Source: Victivallales bacterium (GTDB lineage Bacteria; Verrucomicrobiota; Lentisphaeria; Oligosphaerales; Oligosphaeraceae). Taken from it: 36,297 bases of DNA. This document shows, in pieces, positions 17,876 through 26,334 of this stretch. Under the pieces are notes generated by a model that saw only the letters and a list, made by a program, of their open reading frames with translations, had not been told where the DNA came from and did no database searches. The position numbers and the translations under genes were made by a program. The DNA lies in assembly GCA_017964325.1 (NCBI GenBank), contig JAGCSE010000223.1, positions 1 to 36,297 of the forward strand. The letters run 5' to 3'. The stretch's first letter is position 1; each line of letters begins with the position of its first letter.

Positions 17876-20800
17876 TTATTCAACTTTTAACTGCATGTTT
17901 TGGGCTTCCAGGCGATCCGTGTGCCACACGAAAAGCTTGAACGCATTGCCGTTTTCCGGCATGAGGAACGGGAGGTCGTTGACGACGCATTGTCCGTCAT
18001 AATAGACATTCAACACGCCGTTTTTCAAGTCGAAAATGAAATCGCAGAAATCATTTGGTCGGCGTGGAACCGCTTGATAGACCCAGCCTCGGCCATACGG
18101 GTTGGCGGGGCCAGTGACCATCCAGCCGTATCCTGGCCAGCCGCCGCCGATGGTCAACGTGCAGGGGCCGAACGATAGGCGGAAACGATCGCAAAGCTTG
18201 ACGGACATGGATAGTTTCAGATTTTGTCCAAATGTCCGTTTCAAAGTGATTTCCGCTGGTTTTTGCACGTCACCCTGCATGATGAGCGTGCCGTCATGGA
18301 ACGTCACATTTCGCAAAATATTCCAGTCCTTGGGATGGAAATCGTTGATTTCAAACGGTTCAGCAAAAGTTACTGGAGCTGGATTGGTTTTCGTTTCCCA
18401 TGGCGTCGTGCGGATAAGCATGATGCGGCAAGTGAATGGCGAAAGCCTTTCGTTATAGATGCCGTTCTGCAATGGGACAATGCTGTCCAACAAGGCGTCT
18501 TTTACATATAACCGTCTGCCAGGAAACAGTTTGGAGAGATTGACCGTATATTCTTTCGCGGAAGGCGTCAAGTTGCTGACGACGAGCATTGCCTTGTCTG
18601 TTTTCTGGTAGAGCGATGCGAGGCAAGCAAAAGAATGGAAATCAATGGCTTTGTGTCGCTTCCAAAATGGGTGAAAAACGGCTTCAGGGCCGCCGTATTC
18701 TTCCAATAGACGGACGTCTATATCTTCTGGTTCCGTGTTTGGGTTGACCATGTATTCGCTGTTGAACAGCAAGGAGTAACAGAGTGCGGAGGCAAGGCCG
18801 TCATAGTTGTGCAGCTGTTTAGGCCAGTAGATGGTTCGCCAGCCCCACGGGAGGCCTGAATAACCGACTGTGAACATGGCCTGGCTTGGGTAGTAGCCAC
18901 GACGGTAGCGGGTAAGCTGTTCGCCTTCAAAATACGCATCTGCAAAGCTTAACGTATTTGGATCAATGCCGCCGCCTGTGTGGGCGACGATGCAGAACGG
19001 TCGCCCTGTATCGTTGAACAGGCCGCGCATACGTTTCAGAAAACGTCGTGTGAGGATGGTGCGGCTGGGGGTATCGTCGTCCAGTGTGACAGTGTATGGG
19101 CGACCGCATCCATGATGCAACGGATTGGCGTCCAGCCAGTTGACGGTCAAGCCGTCGCTCATGACGCCTGAAATACCCGTCTCTTGAATCAACTGACGAT
19201 AACGGTGGAGTTGGAAATCACCTTCTGGACCACGTTTGCAGGTGGCGAAGCAGTCCTGTCCATGAAAATGATAGTATCGCCATTGGGGCAGCATCTCGAA
19301 ATCCGACCTGTAAGTTTGCATTTCGAGAGCGTCTTGCTGCAAGCCTTGGCAACAGTAGAGCGTGAGTCCTTTTCCTTGTGATGCAAGAGTTTGGACTTGT
19401 TTCTTGATGTCTTCGGTTTTTGTCAAATCTGGATAGCCGTGGAAACGGCTCCAATTCTCCCAAATCCATGTGTAATTTAAACGGACTGGATGGTCAGGAT
19501 ATGGCTTGCTGGGCGTTGGTTGCAGGAAGAAGCGGAAGATGGCGTTATTGTCTTTCAACTGGCCTGTGGCATCGACGAGATTCAAGACAAGCTGGTCTTC
19601 TGTTGGCGTTTGGCGAATTTCGATATGGTGACGTATGTTTTTACTTTTGAACGGCGATTCGTCATACGTGAAGCAAAGCCCTTTTTCTTCGTTTCCAACC
19701 CAAAAGATGCCGCTGTGGCCGCGATATCCAACTCCTGTCAATGCCCCCGCGCTTTGACATGTTGATGCTGGAAGTACATATTTGGCAACGCCTTTCGCCA
19801 ATGGAATGGTAATCTGAAGATGTGAGATTTTTTCCAAATTGTCGCCAGTGACGGCGAACTTGTAATCCATAAAACCATCGTAATCGACGTGATTTCTGGC
19901 TGTTAATCTAAAATTTGCATCTGACGTCTGCGAAGTTGAAATTCGTGTTTGGTTGCCGTCCAGCCGAACGGATGTTTCATTGCCAATGAATGTAAATGAT
20001 TTTCCGTCAAGCATATATGAAATGGTTGGCGATGCGTCGAACAACGATGAACCGTCATGATTGAATGTCACATTGGAGGGCAGGGCGGTGCCGTTTGTGA
20101 AATGCAATGCCTTGTCGAGAAGTGTAACTGTCTGGTTTTCAACGATTGGACATATCCACGGAGCGGGGACTTTTCTGTCGATGTAATCCGCTCCGGCATC
20201 CGTTCCAAGCCAATCTGGCACTTCTACTGGTTCGCAGTCACGGACGGCTTCCGCTAAAATCTCGCCTGCTTCGTTTTTCACGATGATGGATGCTTTGCGG
20301 TGTTTCTGGTCTTTGGAATCGAAATCATGATAGACAAAGGCCCGTCGCCCTTGTCCTTTTGTATGAAAATCCAATGGAACGACTTGTGGCGGAAAGCCAG
20401 TGATTTCCATAGTGGCGGTCAACGGCTTGTCGATGCCTTCCGTATAAATCTCCGCCGCGATGACGCCTGAGAGTGGTCCGTAGTGGATCGTCGCCGTGCA
20501 TTTAGGCGTAATATGTTTCTGTGCAATGGGTTCTGTTTTTGATGGAAAATCTTCAACGGAGCCTTTCTCATCAGGCGGCAGAAATTCGAATTCACCGAAT
20601 GGCATGGGGACGTAGCCGCCGAAGCCTGGAAGATGCCAACCGAACATTTCCGGCGGGCGGAAACGGAACAGATTGCCGTAGATGCGCAGGCCTGCTTGTG
20701 GTTTCAACTCACAGGAATTGAACGGGATGCGAATCAGAACCCGCCATTCTTCATTGGGAATGATGGTGACTATTGAATCGAAACCTTCTTCTTCCTGCGG

Positions 20801-21289
20801 ACTTTCATTGTATGTGCGCTGTCGTGAATTGGAGGCGTTGACGGTGAATTGATAGTAGGAATCGGCTTTGGCGACTTCCGTGCCCATGGCTCCTTCATAT
20901 CCGCCCATGTTGATGGTTTCACGTACTTTAAGGGCTGGATTGGCAACGCCCAACACAATTTGCACGGCATCGTCGTTGTTAAAGAATAGATCATGCCATG
21001 GACGGCGGTAGGCTTCTGGATAGCCGTTCTGCGATTCAAAACAACGGGCCATGACATACAGGTTGTCGTTGTCATAGAGCAATCTGAATTCGGTCTTTTG
21101 TTGCGGAATTGCATTGCTTCCCATTGGGAACAGCCGTCTTACAACAGCCGCATGATGCCACGCATCGTTCAACGCATCTGCCTGTAAATCAGGGGGATTT
21201 GAGGTGAACGGGATGGAGACGCACGGCACGGCGGCACTGGCGGAAAGGAGCGTCATGGCGGCGATGGTCAAGATATGGTAATTGTGCAT
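17876..21289 (-). CDS. Secreted DUF6067 glycosidase with CBM9-like domain
   Basis: A 1137-residue exported protein with signal peptide MHNYHILTIAAMTLLSASAA. Residues about 25-235 resemble CBM9/DOMON-type binding domains (DNDNLYVMARC, FFNNDDAVQIVLG, EWRVLIRIPF). Residues about 600-900 form a TIM-barrel-like region of the DUF6067 type, with GLTLYCCQG, SDGLTVNW and DAYFEGEQL as candidate active-site segments. Residues about 976-1137 form a lectin/LamG-like beta-sandwich. DUF6067 proteins are putative glycosidases without a firmly assigned substrate. It heads an operon with the heparinase-like lyase and the M14 hydrolase, which suggests attack on a uronate-containing glycan. Confidence 0.8.
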   Translation of the reverse strand: MHNYHILTIAAMTLLSASAAVPCVSIPFTSNPPDLQADALNDAWHHAAVVRRLFPMGSNAIPQQKTEFRLLYDNDNLYVMARCFESQNGYPEAYRRPWHDLFFNNDDAVQIVLGVANPALKVRETINMGGYEGAMGTEVAKADSYYQFTVNASNSRQRTYNESPQEEEGFDSIVTIIPNEEWRVLIRIPFNSCELKPQAGLRIYGNLFRFRPPEMFGWHLPGFGGYVPMPFGEFEFLPPDEKGSVEDFPSKTEPIAQKHITPKCTATIHYGPLSGVIAAEIYTEGIDKPLTATMEITGFPPQVVPLDFHTKGQGRRAFVYHDFDSKDQKHRKASIIVKNEAGEILAEAVRDCEPVEVPDWLGTDAGADYIDRKVPAPWICPIVENQTVTLLDKALHFTNGTALPSNVTFNHDGSSLFDASPTISYMLDGKSFTFIGNETSVRLDGNQTRISTSQTSDANFRLTARNHVDYDGFMDYKFAVTGDNLEKISHLQITIPLAKGVAKYVLPASTCQSAGALTGVGYRGHSGIFWVGNEEKGLCFTYDESPFKSKNIRHHIEIRQTPTEDQLVLNLVDATGQLKDNNAIFRFFLQPTPSKPYPDHPVRLNYTWIWENWSRFHGYPDLTKTEDIKKQVQTLASQGKGLTLYCCQGLQQDALEMQTYRSDFEMLPQWRYYHFHGQDCFATCKRGPEGDFQLHRYRQLIQETGISGVMSDGLTVNWLDANPLHHGCGRPYTVTLDDDTPSRTILTRRFLKRMRGLFNDTGRPFCIVAHTGGGIDPNTLSFADAYFEGEQLTRYRRGYYPSQAMFTVGYSGLPWGWRTIYWPKQLHNYDGLASALCYSLLFNSEYMVNPNTEPEDIDVRLLEEYGGPEAVFHPFWKRHKAIDFHSFACLASLYQKTDKAMLVVSNLTPSAKEYTVNLSKLFPGRRLYVKDALLDSIVPLQNGIYNERLSPFTCRIMLIRTTPWETKTNPAPVTFAEPFEINDFHPKDWNILRNVTFHDGTLIMQGDVQKPAEITLKRTFGQNLKLSMSVKLCDRFRLSFGPCTLTIGGGWPGYGWMVTGPANPYGRGWVYQAVPRRPNDFCDFIFDLKNGVLNVYYDGQCVVNDLPFLMPENGNAFKLFVWHTDRLEAQNMQLKVE

Positions 21290-21321
21290 GGTTCAGATGT
21301 TGTTTGAGAAAGATTGACTAC

Positions 21322-21364
21322 AAGATAAAGATATAAGGTAAATGGCAAAAAGCAAGATTTCCAT
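21322..21364 (-). promoter_or_regulatory. Possible promoter/operator of the DUF6067 operon
   Basis: On the minus strand ATGG-N15-CCAT spans 21342-21364 and contains GGAAATCTTGC, one base short of the GGAAAATCTTGCC core of the operators at 8975 and 10418. TTGCCA (21343-21348) could be a -35 box with TATCTT after only 15 bp, which is a poor fit. The resemblance is suggestive only. Confidence 0.3.
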
Positions 21365-21532
21365 ACAAGCGGTCATGACGATGTGTCTTCGTGATAATAA
21401 ACACTCAACTTTCCATTGCACCATAATAAAAGTTGTTTTTTGGGGAATACTGTGATAATTTATAAAATGGTGATGTCATGTGATATGTTTTCTTTTGTGG
21501 ATAAAGCAAAGATTCAGCAAATAGAGGTTGAG

Positions 21533-22012
21533 ATGAAGCACAAGCATTTCAATTGTGTCGTGGCTTTTTTGGCTGTCGTAATGTTGCCGTCGATGGTAGG
21601 TTGTGGTGCAGTCTTTAGAAAACAACGGGAAAAAGCATTGGCTGTATCATGCACAAGCTGTCTCAAACAACTTACAACAGTGCTGAAGTTATTTGAATTG
21701 GAAAATGAAGGTAAACTACCAGCAGCACAAAAATGGGAAGTTACGGTAAAGGAATACGTGGGAGACGATAAGCTGTTTATTTGCCCTGCTTGCGAGAAAC
21801 ATTATACCTATTTGGGAAATGCTCAAAAAGTAAGTGACTATGATAAGAAGGACGGGGTGGTTGTACTTTTATGTGAAGGGGATCATTTGGGCAAGACGAA
21901 TGTAGCTTTCCTTGACGGACATGTGGTAGCTATTGATAAAGCGGATGCCGAAGCACTGAAAGCAGCCATTGAAGCGGCTAAAGCCACTGGAGGTCTGCCT
22001 GCAATACGGTGA
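21533..22012 (+). CDS. Small lipoprotein with H-X9-DG (DUF1559-like) signature, copy 1
   Basis: A 159-residue protein beginning at the ATG at 21533, preceded by AGAGGTTGAG. The longer upstream frame is ignored because this start gives a proper lipoprotein signal (hydrophobic segment, then MVGC). The mature part has the LKQL segment of DUF1559 prepilin-like proteins (CTSCLKQLTTVL), CPAC (CxxC), and the C-terminal H-X9-DG motif (HLGKTNVAFLDGH). An Ala-rich helix follows. DUF1559 proteins are abundant in Planctomycetes and Lentisphaerae and normally carry an N-terminal prepilin methylation site. Here a lipobox takes its place, so the protein should be membrane-anchored. It is paralogous to the next gene. 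Confidence 0.82.
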   Translation: MKHKHFNCVVAFLAVVMLPSMVGCGAVFRKQREKALAVSCTSCLKQLTTVLKLFELENEGKLPAAQKWEVTVKEYVGDDKLFICPACEKHYTYLGNAQKVSDYDKKDGVVVLLCEGDHLGKTNVAFLDGHVVAIDKADAEALKAAIEAAKATGGLPAIR

Positions 22013-22109
22013 TATTGCGGCATTCCTTGCCAAACTGCTTGAAAAGTATCGATGTTGCAATAAGGTATTTATATTAATAATGTTAAGGCAAAGCAAAAAG
22101 GAGTAAAAA

Positions 22110-22586
22110 ATGAAACGCAAATCTGTTAATTATGTTGTGGCTTTTCTGGCTGTCATGATGTTGCCGTTGATGGTAAGCTGTGGTATCATGAAAAAAGCCG
22201 AGGCCAAAAAGAAGACTATTTTATGCATAAACAATCTCAAACAGCTTAGTTTGGGAATGGTGATATTTACCGATGACAATGGTGGCAAACTACCAGAAGC
22301 CAAAGATTGGGAAGCAAAGGTAAAGGAATACGTAGGAAGCGATGAGCCGTTTACTTGTCCTGCCTGCAAACAGCATTATACCTATTTGGGAAATGGTCAA
22401 AAAATTAGTGACTATGATAAAAAGGATGGAGTGATTGTACTTTTATGTGAAGGGGATCATTTGGGCACGATGAATGCAGCTTTCCTTGACGGACATATTG
22501 AAAGTGTGAATGGTGCGAATGCCGAAGTGCTAAAAGCTGCCATTGAAGCGGCCAAGGCCGATGGAAGTCTGCCTAAAATAAAGTAA
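22110..22586 (+). CDS. Small lipoprotein with H-X9-DG (DUF1559-like) signature, copy 2
   Basis: A 158-residue paralogue of the preceding gene. It has a strong ribosome site (AAAAGGAG) and a lipobox MVSC. It contains CINNLKQLSLGMVIFTDDN, closer to the canonical DUF1559 segment than copy 1, then CPACKQHYTYLG and H-LGTMNAAFL-DG. Long stretches are identical between copies (HYTYLGN, SDYDKKDGV, LLCEGDHLG), and even the sequences just after the stop codons are alike. A tandem duplication with later divergence is clear. The function is unknown; display of a degenerate pseudopilin-like domain on a membrane anchor is an inference. Confidence 0.85.
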   Translation: MKRKSVNYVVAFLAVMMLPLMVSCGIMKKAEAKKKTILCINNLKQLSLGMVIFTDDNGGKLPEAKDWEAKVKEYVGSDEPFTCPACKQHYTYLGNGQKISDYDKKDGVIVLLCEGDHLGTMNAAFLDGHIESVNGANAEVLKAAIEAAKADGSLPKIK

Positions 22587-22622
22587 AATAGCAAATCCCT
22601 TGCAGAACTGCTAAAGCAAGAA

Positions 22623-22665
22623 GGCCAAGAGATTCAAGAAAATCCAGAATCTCTTGGTCTTTTTT
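22623..22665 (+). terminator. Rho-independent terminator after the lipoprotein pair
   Basis: GGCCAAGAGATTC (22623-22635) pairs with GAATCTCTTGGTC (22647-22659), followed by six T. This is a strong stem for the plus strand. The convergent minus-strand gene ends 16 bp downstream, and the A-run on that side may give weak bidirectional activity. Confidence 0.9.
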
Positions 22666-22680
22666 ATGCTGGAATGATGA

Positions 22681-24495
22681 TTATACAATTATAAAATTCG
22701 TGAATGCCTCTGGTACGACGAAAGCATCGCAAGAATCGACGACGGAGTGCTTTAGGTCAGCGTCATCCGTGACTACCCAGACTTTTTTCGATTCTCCATG
22801 TAGTTCGGCAGTCTTCTCCTTGATGACGAGATCTGCGTTGTGCTCCTCCTGGATGTGTCTGGCGTAGATGATTGAGAGGTTGCCATCGATGTCAACTGTG
22901 TTCAATTGATTGACACTGCTGTCAAAGACCAAGACAATGGAGTTGAAGAACTGGCGTTTCTTGCGGCAACGTTCGATGAACTGCCTTGAGGCTGCGGCAA
23001 AACCGTTGCTTTTCACAATTCGCTCCCAATGGGAGCCGTCTTTCAAGATGACATTGCATGCGTCCACGACGATATCGACGGTTGGCAGGACGGCGAAGAA
23101 TTGCGCCATGACAAGAATGACCTGCTTGTCCCGCTGGAGGATTTCCTCCGCCACCACGCTTTTGGGCAGGAAATGGGAGGACTTGAGCTGGCTGAGGTTC
23201 TGGTGGAGGGAATGTCGTTTCTGAATCAAGGCGAACAATGTCTTCTTTTCCTCCGGCAGAATCAGTCCATGCTGTTCGGATGATTCTATAAACTCTTGAA
23301 GACGTTTAAGTTCCTGTTCTGTTTCAGGACAGTTGACATCGATGTTCTGGAGTTCAAGATAGAGCTGGAGAGCTGTATGGGATAGCGGCAGTTCGTCCGT
23401 TTCATCTTGAATGACGTTTTCCAGTTCGGCAATCTGCTGTTCGACTTTTGGGATCAGACGGCGGATGGCGGGATGAACAACGGTGGAATCCAATGTGATG
23501 GCCTTCAGCTTTTCGAGGGCGGCGGTGAGCTTGCCCTGTTGGTCGCGCAACCGTGTTTTGAGGCCGTGCTTTTGGTCCAATTGCTTTTGTTCTTCGATGG
23601 TCTGTTCGACGGAAAGCAGCAGGGCATCCGATGACGTCTGGAAATCATCGGCCTTGTGGGCCAGTTCGCTGTGGTTTCCGAAATGTTGTTCGACAAATTG
23701 CCGCATTATGGCGTCATGCTGCAACTCCTGTTCGTGTAGTCGGTTGGTGATTGATTCACGCGTTTCTTGTAGCGACTGTTTGAGCGAGGCGATTTCCGTT
23801 TTCAGCTTCGTCTCTTTTTCTTCCGCTTTCTGCTGGAACTCGTTGAAGGACTTTTGGATTTCACGTCGCCGAGCCTGTTCCTTAAGCAGCTTGTCCTGCA
23901 ATTTCGACGAACTGCCTTCGTTTTCAACTTGTTCTGTTGTTGTATCTTGTGGCTGTTCAGATGAAGGAGTTCCGTCAGTTTGTGGCTTGATGGCGCCATG
24001 GTATAAGCTTGTGACAGCGGCCATAAGCTGCGCCTTGTAGAACGGAACGGGGGAGACGTTGTCTTCTGGATTGAATGTTTTTGTCCAAAGTGAAGGAACT
24101 TTTAAGAGCCTTTCGCCCAGTCGTTTAAGTTCTGGAGATTCGAGGCGTGAGAAAGCGAATGCGAGGTCTTTTGGGCAGTCGAAATCTTCAATAAGATTGC
24201 GCCAATGTTCGAGGAGCCATTTTTCGTCAAGAGCGGGAAGAAGGCGCACGAGCGGTTGCCATGGGCCGTTTTTATCGGCAAGACATTCCATGAGAGGGCG
24301 CGAAAATTCGGGGAGGGCAAGGCGCGAGAGCATAGTTTTGGTGCGGACGGTGCTGACGGAGATTTGGAAACCGCCAAATGAAAGAGCCCGTTTTCGCGCT
24401 CCGTTGGCTTGGATGAACTGCACAAGTTCTTGATTTGTAAAATGTCCGATAAGCCAGTCGAAAGCTTCCTGGCAGATGCAGCGTTTGGAACTCAT
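22681..24495 (-). CDS. Coiled-coil protein with C-terminal NYN (YacP/PIN-like) nuclease domain
   Basis: A 604-residue protein from the ATG at 24493-24495. A start further upstream would sit in the terminator hairpin of the preceding gene. Residues 1-165 are a helical region I do not recognise. Residues 166-195 are a Ser/Thr/Gln-rich linker. Residues about 197-330 are a charged coiled coil and 340-450 are further helical. The C-terminus (about 470-604) is an NYN ribonuclease domain: VVDACNVI (D478, N481), VFDSS (D525), HNADLVI (D555) and TDDADLK (D577, D578, D580) are the acidic metal-binding set. NYN proteins cleave RNA. No clear Shine-Dalgarno is seen, so the exact start is uncertain. Confidence 0.78.
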   Translation of the reverse strand: MSSKRCICQEAFDWLIGHFTNQELVQFIQANGARKRALSFGGFQISVSTVRTKTMLSRLALPEFSRPLMECLADKNGPWQPLVRLLPALDEKWLLEHWRNLIEDFDCPKDLAFAFSRLESPELKRLGERLLKVPSLWTKTFNPEDNVSPVPFYKAQLMAAVTSLYHGAIKPQTDGTPSSEQPQDTTTEQVENEGSSSKLQDKLLKEQARRREIQKSFNEFQQKAEEKETKLKTEIASLKQSLQETRESITNRLHEQELQHDAIMRQFVEQHFGNHSELAHKADDFQTSSDALLLSVEQTIEEQKQLDQKHGLKTRLRDQQGKLTAALEKLKAITLDSTVVHPAIRRLIPKVEQQIAELENVIQDETDELPLSHTALQLYLELQNIDVNCPETEQELKRLQEFIESSEQHGLILPEEKKTLFALIQKRHSLHQNLSQLKSSHFLPKSVVAEEILQRDKQVILVMAQFFAVLPTVDIVVDACNVILKDGSHWERIVKSNGFAAASRQFIERCRKKRQFFNSIVLVFDSSVNQLNTVDIDGNLSIIYARHIQEEHNADLVIKEKTAELHGESKKVWVVTDDADLKHSVVDSCDAFVVPEAFTNFIIV

Positions 24496-24536
24496 GGTCG
24501 TTGGCCCTGTCATGGGAATGGAAAAAAGAAATGTGC

Positions 24537-24565
24537 AAAACCCCTGATCGCAATGCAATCAGGGG
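24537..24565 (-). terminator. Hairpin terminator after the GPSGPAM-repeat gene
   Basis: Perfect 8-bp arms CCCCTGAT (24541-24548) and ATCAGGGG (24558-24565) with a 9-nt loop. On the minus strand TTTT follows. It separates the small repeat protein gene from the NYN gene. Confidence 0.65.
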
Positions 24566-24602
24566 CATGACGTTGCAGATATGTCGGTCTCAAGTTCGGG
24601 CT

Positions 24603-24899
24603 TTAACCCAAAAGCTGCCTCAGCGTATCGTCGTTTTTGAGGGATTTGCGTCTGCGTTTCGGAGCGGCTTCGCCGTTTCCTGCCATTGCGGGACCGGAGG
24701 GACCGCCAGACATTGCGGGGCCGGAAGGGCCGCCGGACATCGCAGGGCCGGAGGGGCCGCCAGCCATCGCGGGGCCGGAGGGATTTCCGGCGACGGGGCC
24801 GTTGGGCGCGGGAGTGGTCTTGCGTCTGCGGGTGGATTTTGTCGCACCGCCGCCGAGAAGCAAGTCAAGATCGGAGTTCTGGTTGTTGCGTCTTGCCAT
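24603..24899 (-). CDS. Small disordered protein with collagen-like GPSGPAM repeats
   Basis: A 98-residue protein with AGAGG eight bases before its ATG. The N-terminus is MARRNNQNSDLDLLLGG followed by basic STRRRK. The middle (about 39-74) holds four 9-residue units of the form GGPSGPAMA/S. The C-terminus is basic (APKRRRKS) and ends KNDDTLRQLLG. Both ends carry an acidic-Leu segment (DLDLLLGG and DDTLRQLLG) next to a basic patch, so the protein looks symmetric. It has no known family to my knowledge. It is 29 bp behind the YkgJ-glycosyltransferase gene and is followed by a terminator, so it is probably the end of that transcript. Confidence 0.75.
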   Translation of the reverse strand: MARRNNQNSDLDLLLGGGATKSTRRRKTTPAPNGPVAGNPSGPAMAGGPSGPAMSGGPSGPAMSGGPSGPAMAGNGEAAPKRRRKSLKNDDTLRQLLG

Positions 24900-24928
24900 G
24901 AGTCTAACCTCTGGTTTCTTTCATGATG

Positions 24929-26299
24929 TTATAAAAATGTTTCGTCGCGTAAAGCGGCATCTGCATAATATCCACCATTTTTGTGAACATTCCACACAAA
25001 ATCGAAATATGCCTTGTATTTTTGTGCGATTTTTTTGATGGAATAGTGTTCCAAGGCGAATTTTCGTATGATGCGGCGGTCCAGCAGGGGGGCTTTTTTG
25101 ATGGCGGCGATGAATTCCGCCTGTGTGCGACAGCGGAATCCCGTGACACCGTGTCGGACTGTTTCCGCAAATGCGCCCCAGTCCGTCGTGATAATCGGCG
25201 TGCCGCACATCTGTGCTTCGATGGCGACATAGCCGAACGGTTCGACGTACAACGTGGGCATCAAGACGGCTCGCGCGTTGGCGAGAAGCTCCGTTTTGGC
25301 TGCTCCAAAACAGCCGTTATGAACGACTTTCAATTCCAGCCCCGCCTTTTCTGCGGCTTGTTGAGCGATGGGCAGCCCCTTGCCAGGAGCGTCGCGGCCG
25401 ATGAAAAGCAGATAGTCCTGCGGATGGTCGGAAGGCCAGTATTGCGTGTCGTCGAGAAAATGCGGGATGACGGTGTCGAAGAAGCGGTTTTTTGCGGTGA
25501 AATCGGGCTGTTGGGCGTAGATGGTATGCTGGTGGGCGTAGGAGGGGAAGACCCTGTAGGTTGCCCAGCAGTGGTCGTAGCCGACCATGGGCTCGATGAC
25601 GGGAAGGCCAAGCGGGTCGATGTCCGATTGTGCGGCACCGTAGATGGAGGCGATGAGTTCGGGAGAGCCGTCCAGATGTGCGTTTTCGGCAAGATGCCGT
25701 GAGAGCCGTTTGTTGTAGATTTGGTGCCATTTATTGCGGTAGCTCCATTTACCTGTTGGTTTTCCGCAATTTACGAAAATACCGCCAGGCGGTAGTTTGG
25801 AGCCGGGGCAGCCATAGTAGGCATACGGGATGCCCAATTGCGACAGCATGAGGCAGAAATTGTGGCAGTTGAGAACTTGTGCGTCTCCGGGCGCGTTTTC
25901 GATGTCAACTGGCAGGGAGGGATGGCCGAGAACGTGGATGAAGGGAATTGCATTGGATTCTTCCGCTGCGTTTGCGATTTCCGCAAGGCGGTGGCCTGGA
26001 CAGAGTTTCTGCAAGTCAGGCGGAACGTCCCATTCATGTGGGAACGTACGGCACTGCCATGGCCGAGCGGCGTAGATTTTGCATCGGTTATTGTCGTCAA
26101 GAAAGATGCACGCACCGTCTTCGCGGTCTGTAAATACAAGGAAACGCCTGTCTTGTGAAAGCTGTGTGTATTGCTGAATGAACTGGTCCAGCGTGATGCC
26201 GAGCAGTTTGGCGGCGGCGGTCATTTCCTCTTCGGTGGCTTTGACAAAGCCTTCCCATTTGCAGCATTCGCCGCAGCATTGGCAGGTGAAATTTTTCAT
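24929..26299 (-). CDS. YkgJ-type cysteine-cluster domain fused to a GT4-like glycosyltransferase
   Basis: One uninterrupted 456-residue frame. Residues 1-115 are a YkgJ/CxxCxxCC domain: C6, C8, C9, C12, C13, then C64, C73, C83 and C100, including the typical GACIFLD...RCKIYAARPWQCRTFP block. These proteins bind Zn or Fe-S. From residue 119 a GT-B glycosyltransferase starts (PFIHVLGHPS). Its C-terminal half has LLFIGRDAPGKG and the EX7E motif EPFGYVAIEA, followed by CGTPIITTDWGAFAETVRHGVTG, as in GT4 enzymes using nucleotide sugars. The acceptor is unknown. The fusion is unusual. It lies 35 bp behind the SNF2 gene, without a strong ribosome site. Confidence 0.88.
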   Translation of the reverse strand: MKNFTCQCCGECCKWEGFVKATEEEMTAAAKLLGITLDQFIQQYTQLSQDRRFLVFTDREDGACIFLDDNNRCKIYAARPWQCRTFPHEWDVPPDLQKLCPGHRLAEIANAAEESNAIPFIHVLGHPSLPVDIENAPGDAQVLNCHNFCLMLSQLGIPYAYYGCPGSKLPPGGIFVNCGKPTGKWSYRNKWHQIYNKRLSRHLAENAHLDGSPELIASIYGAAQSDIDPLGLPVIEPMVGYDHCWATYRVFPSYAHQHTIYAQQPDFTAKNRFFDTVIPHFLDDTQYWPSDHPQDYLLFIGRDAPGKGLPIAQQAAEKAGLELKVVHNGCFGAAKTELLANARAVLMPTLYVEPFGYVAIEAQMCGTPIITTDWGAFAETVRHGVTGFRCRTQAEFIAAIKKAPLLDRRIIRKFALEHYSIKKIAQKYKAYFDFVWNVHKNGGYYADAALRDETFL

Positions 26300-26334
26300 A
26301 ATGGTTAGTGGTGAGGCAAGAGGCTCAGAAAGGA

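Noticed and set aside
21416..21532. Upstream start extending the first H-X9-DG lipoprotein by 39 residues
   Set aside because: It would bury the lipoprotein signal; the ATG at 21533 has AGAGG at the right distance and aligns with copy 2.
24496..24558. Upstream start of the NYN protein
   Set aside because: It would lie within the terminator hairpin of the preceding gene and adds residues without homology.
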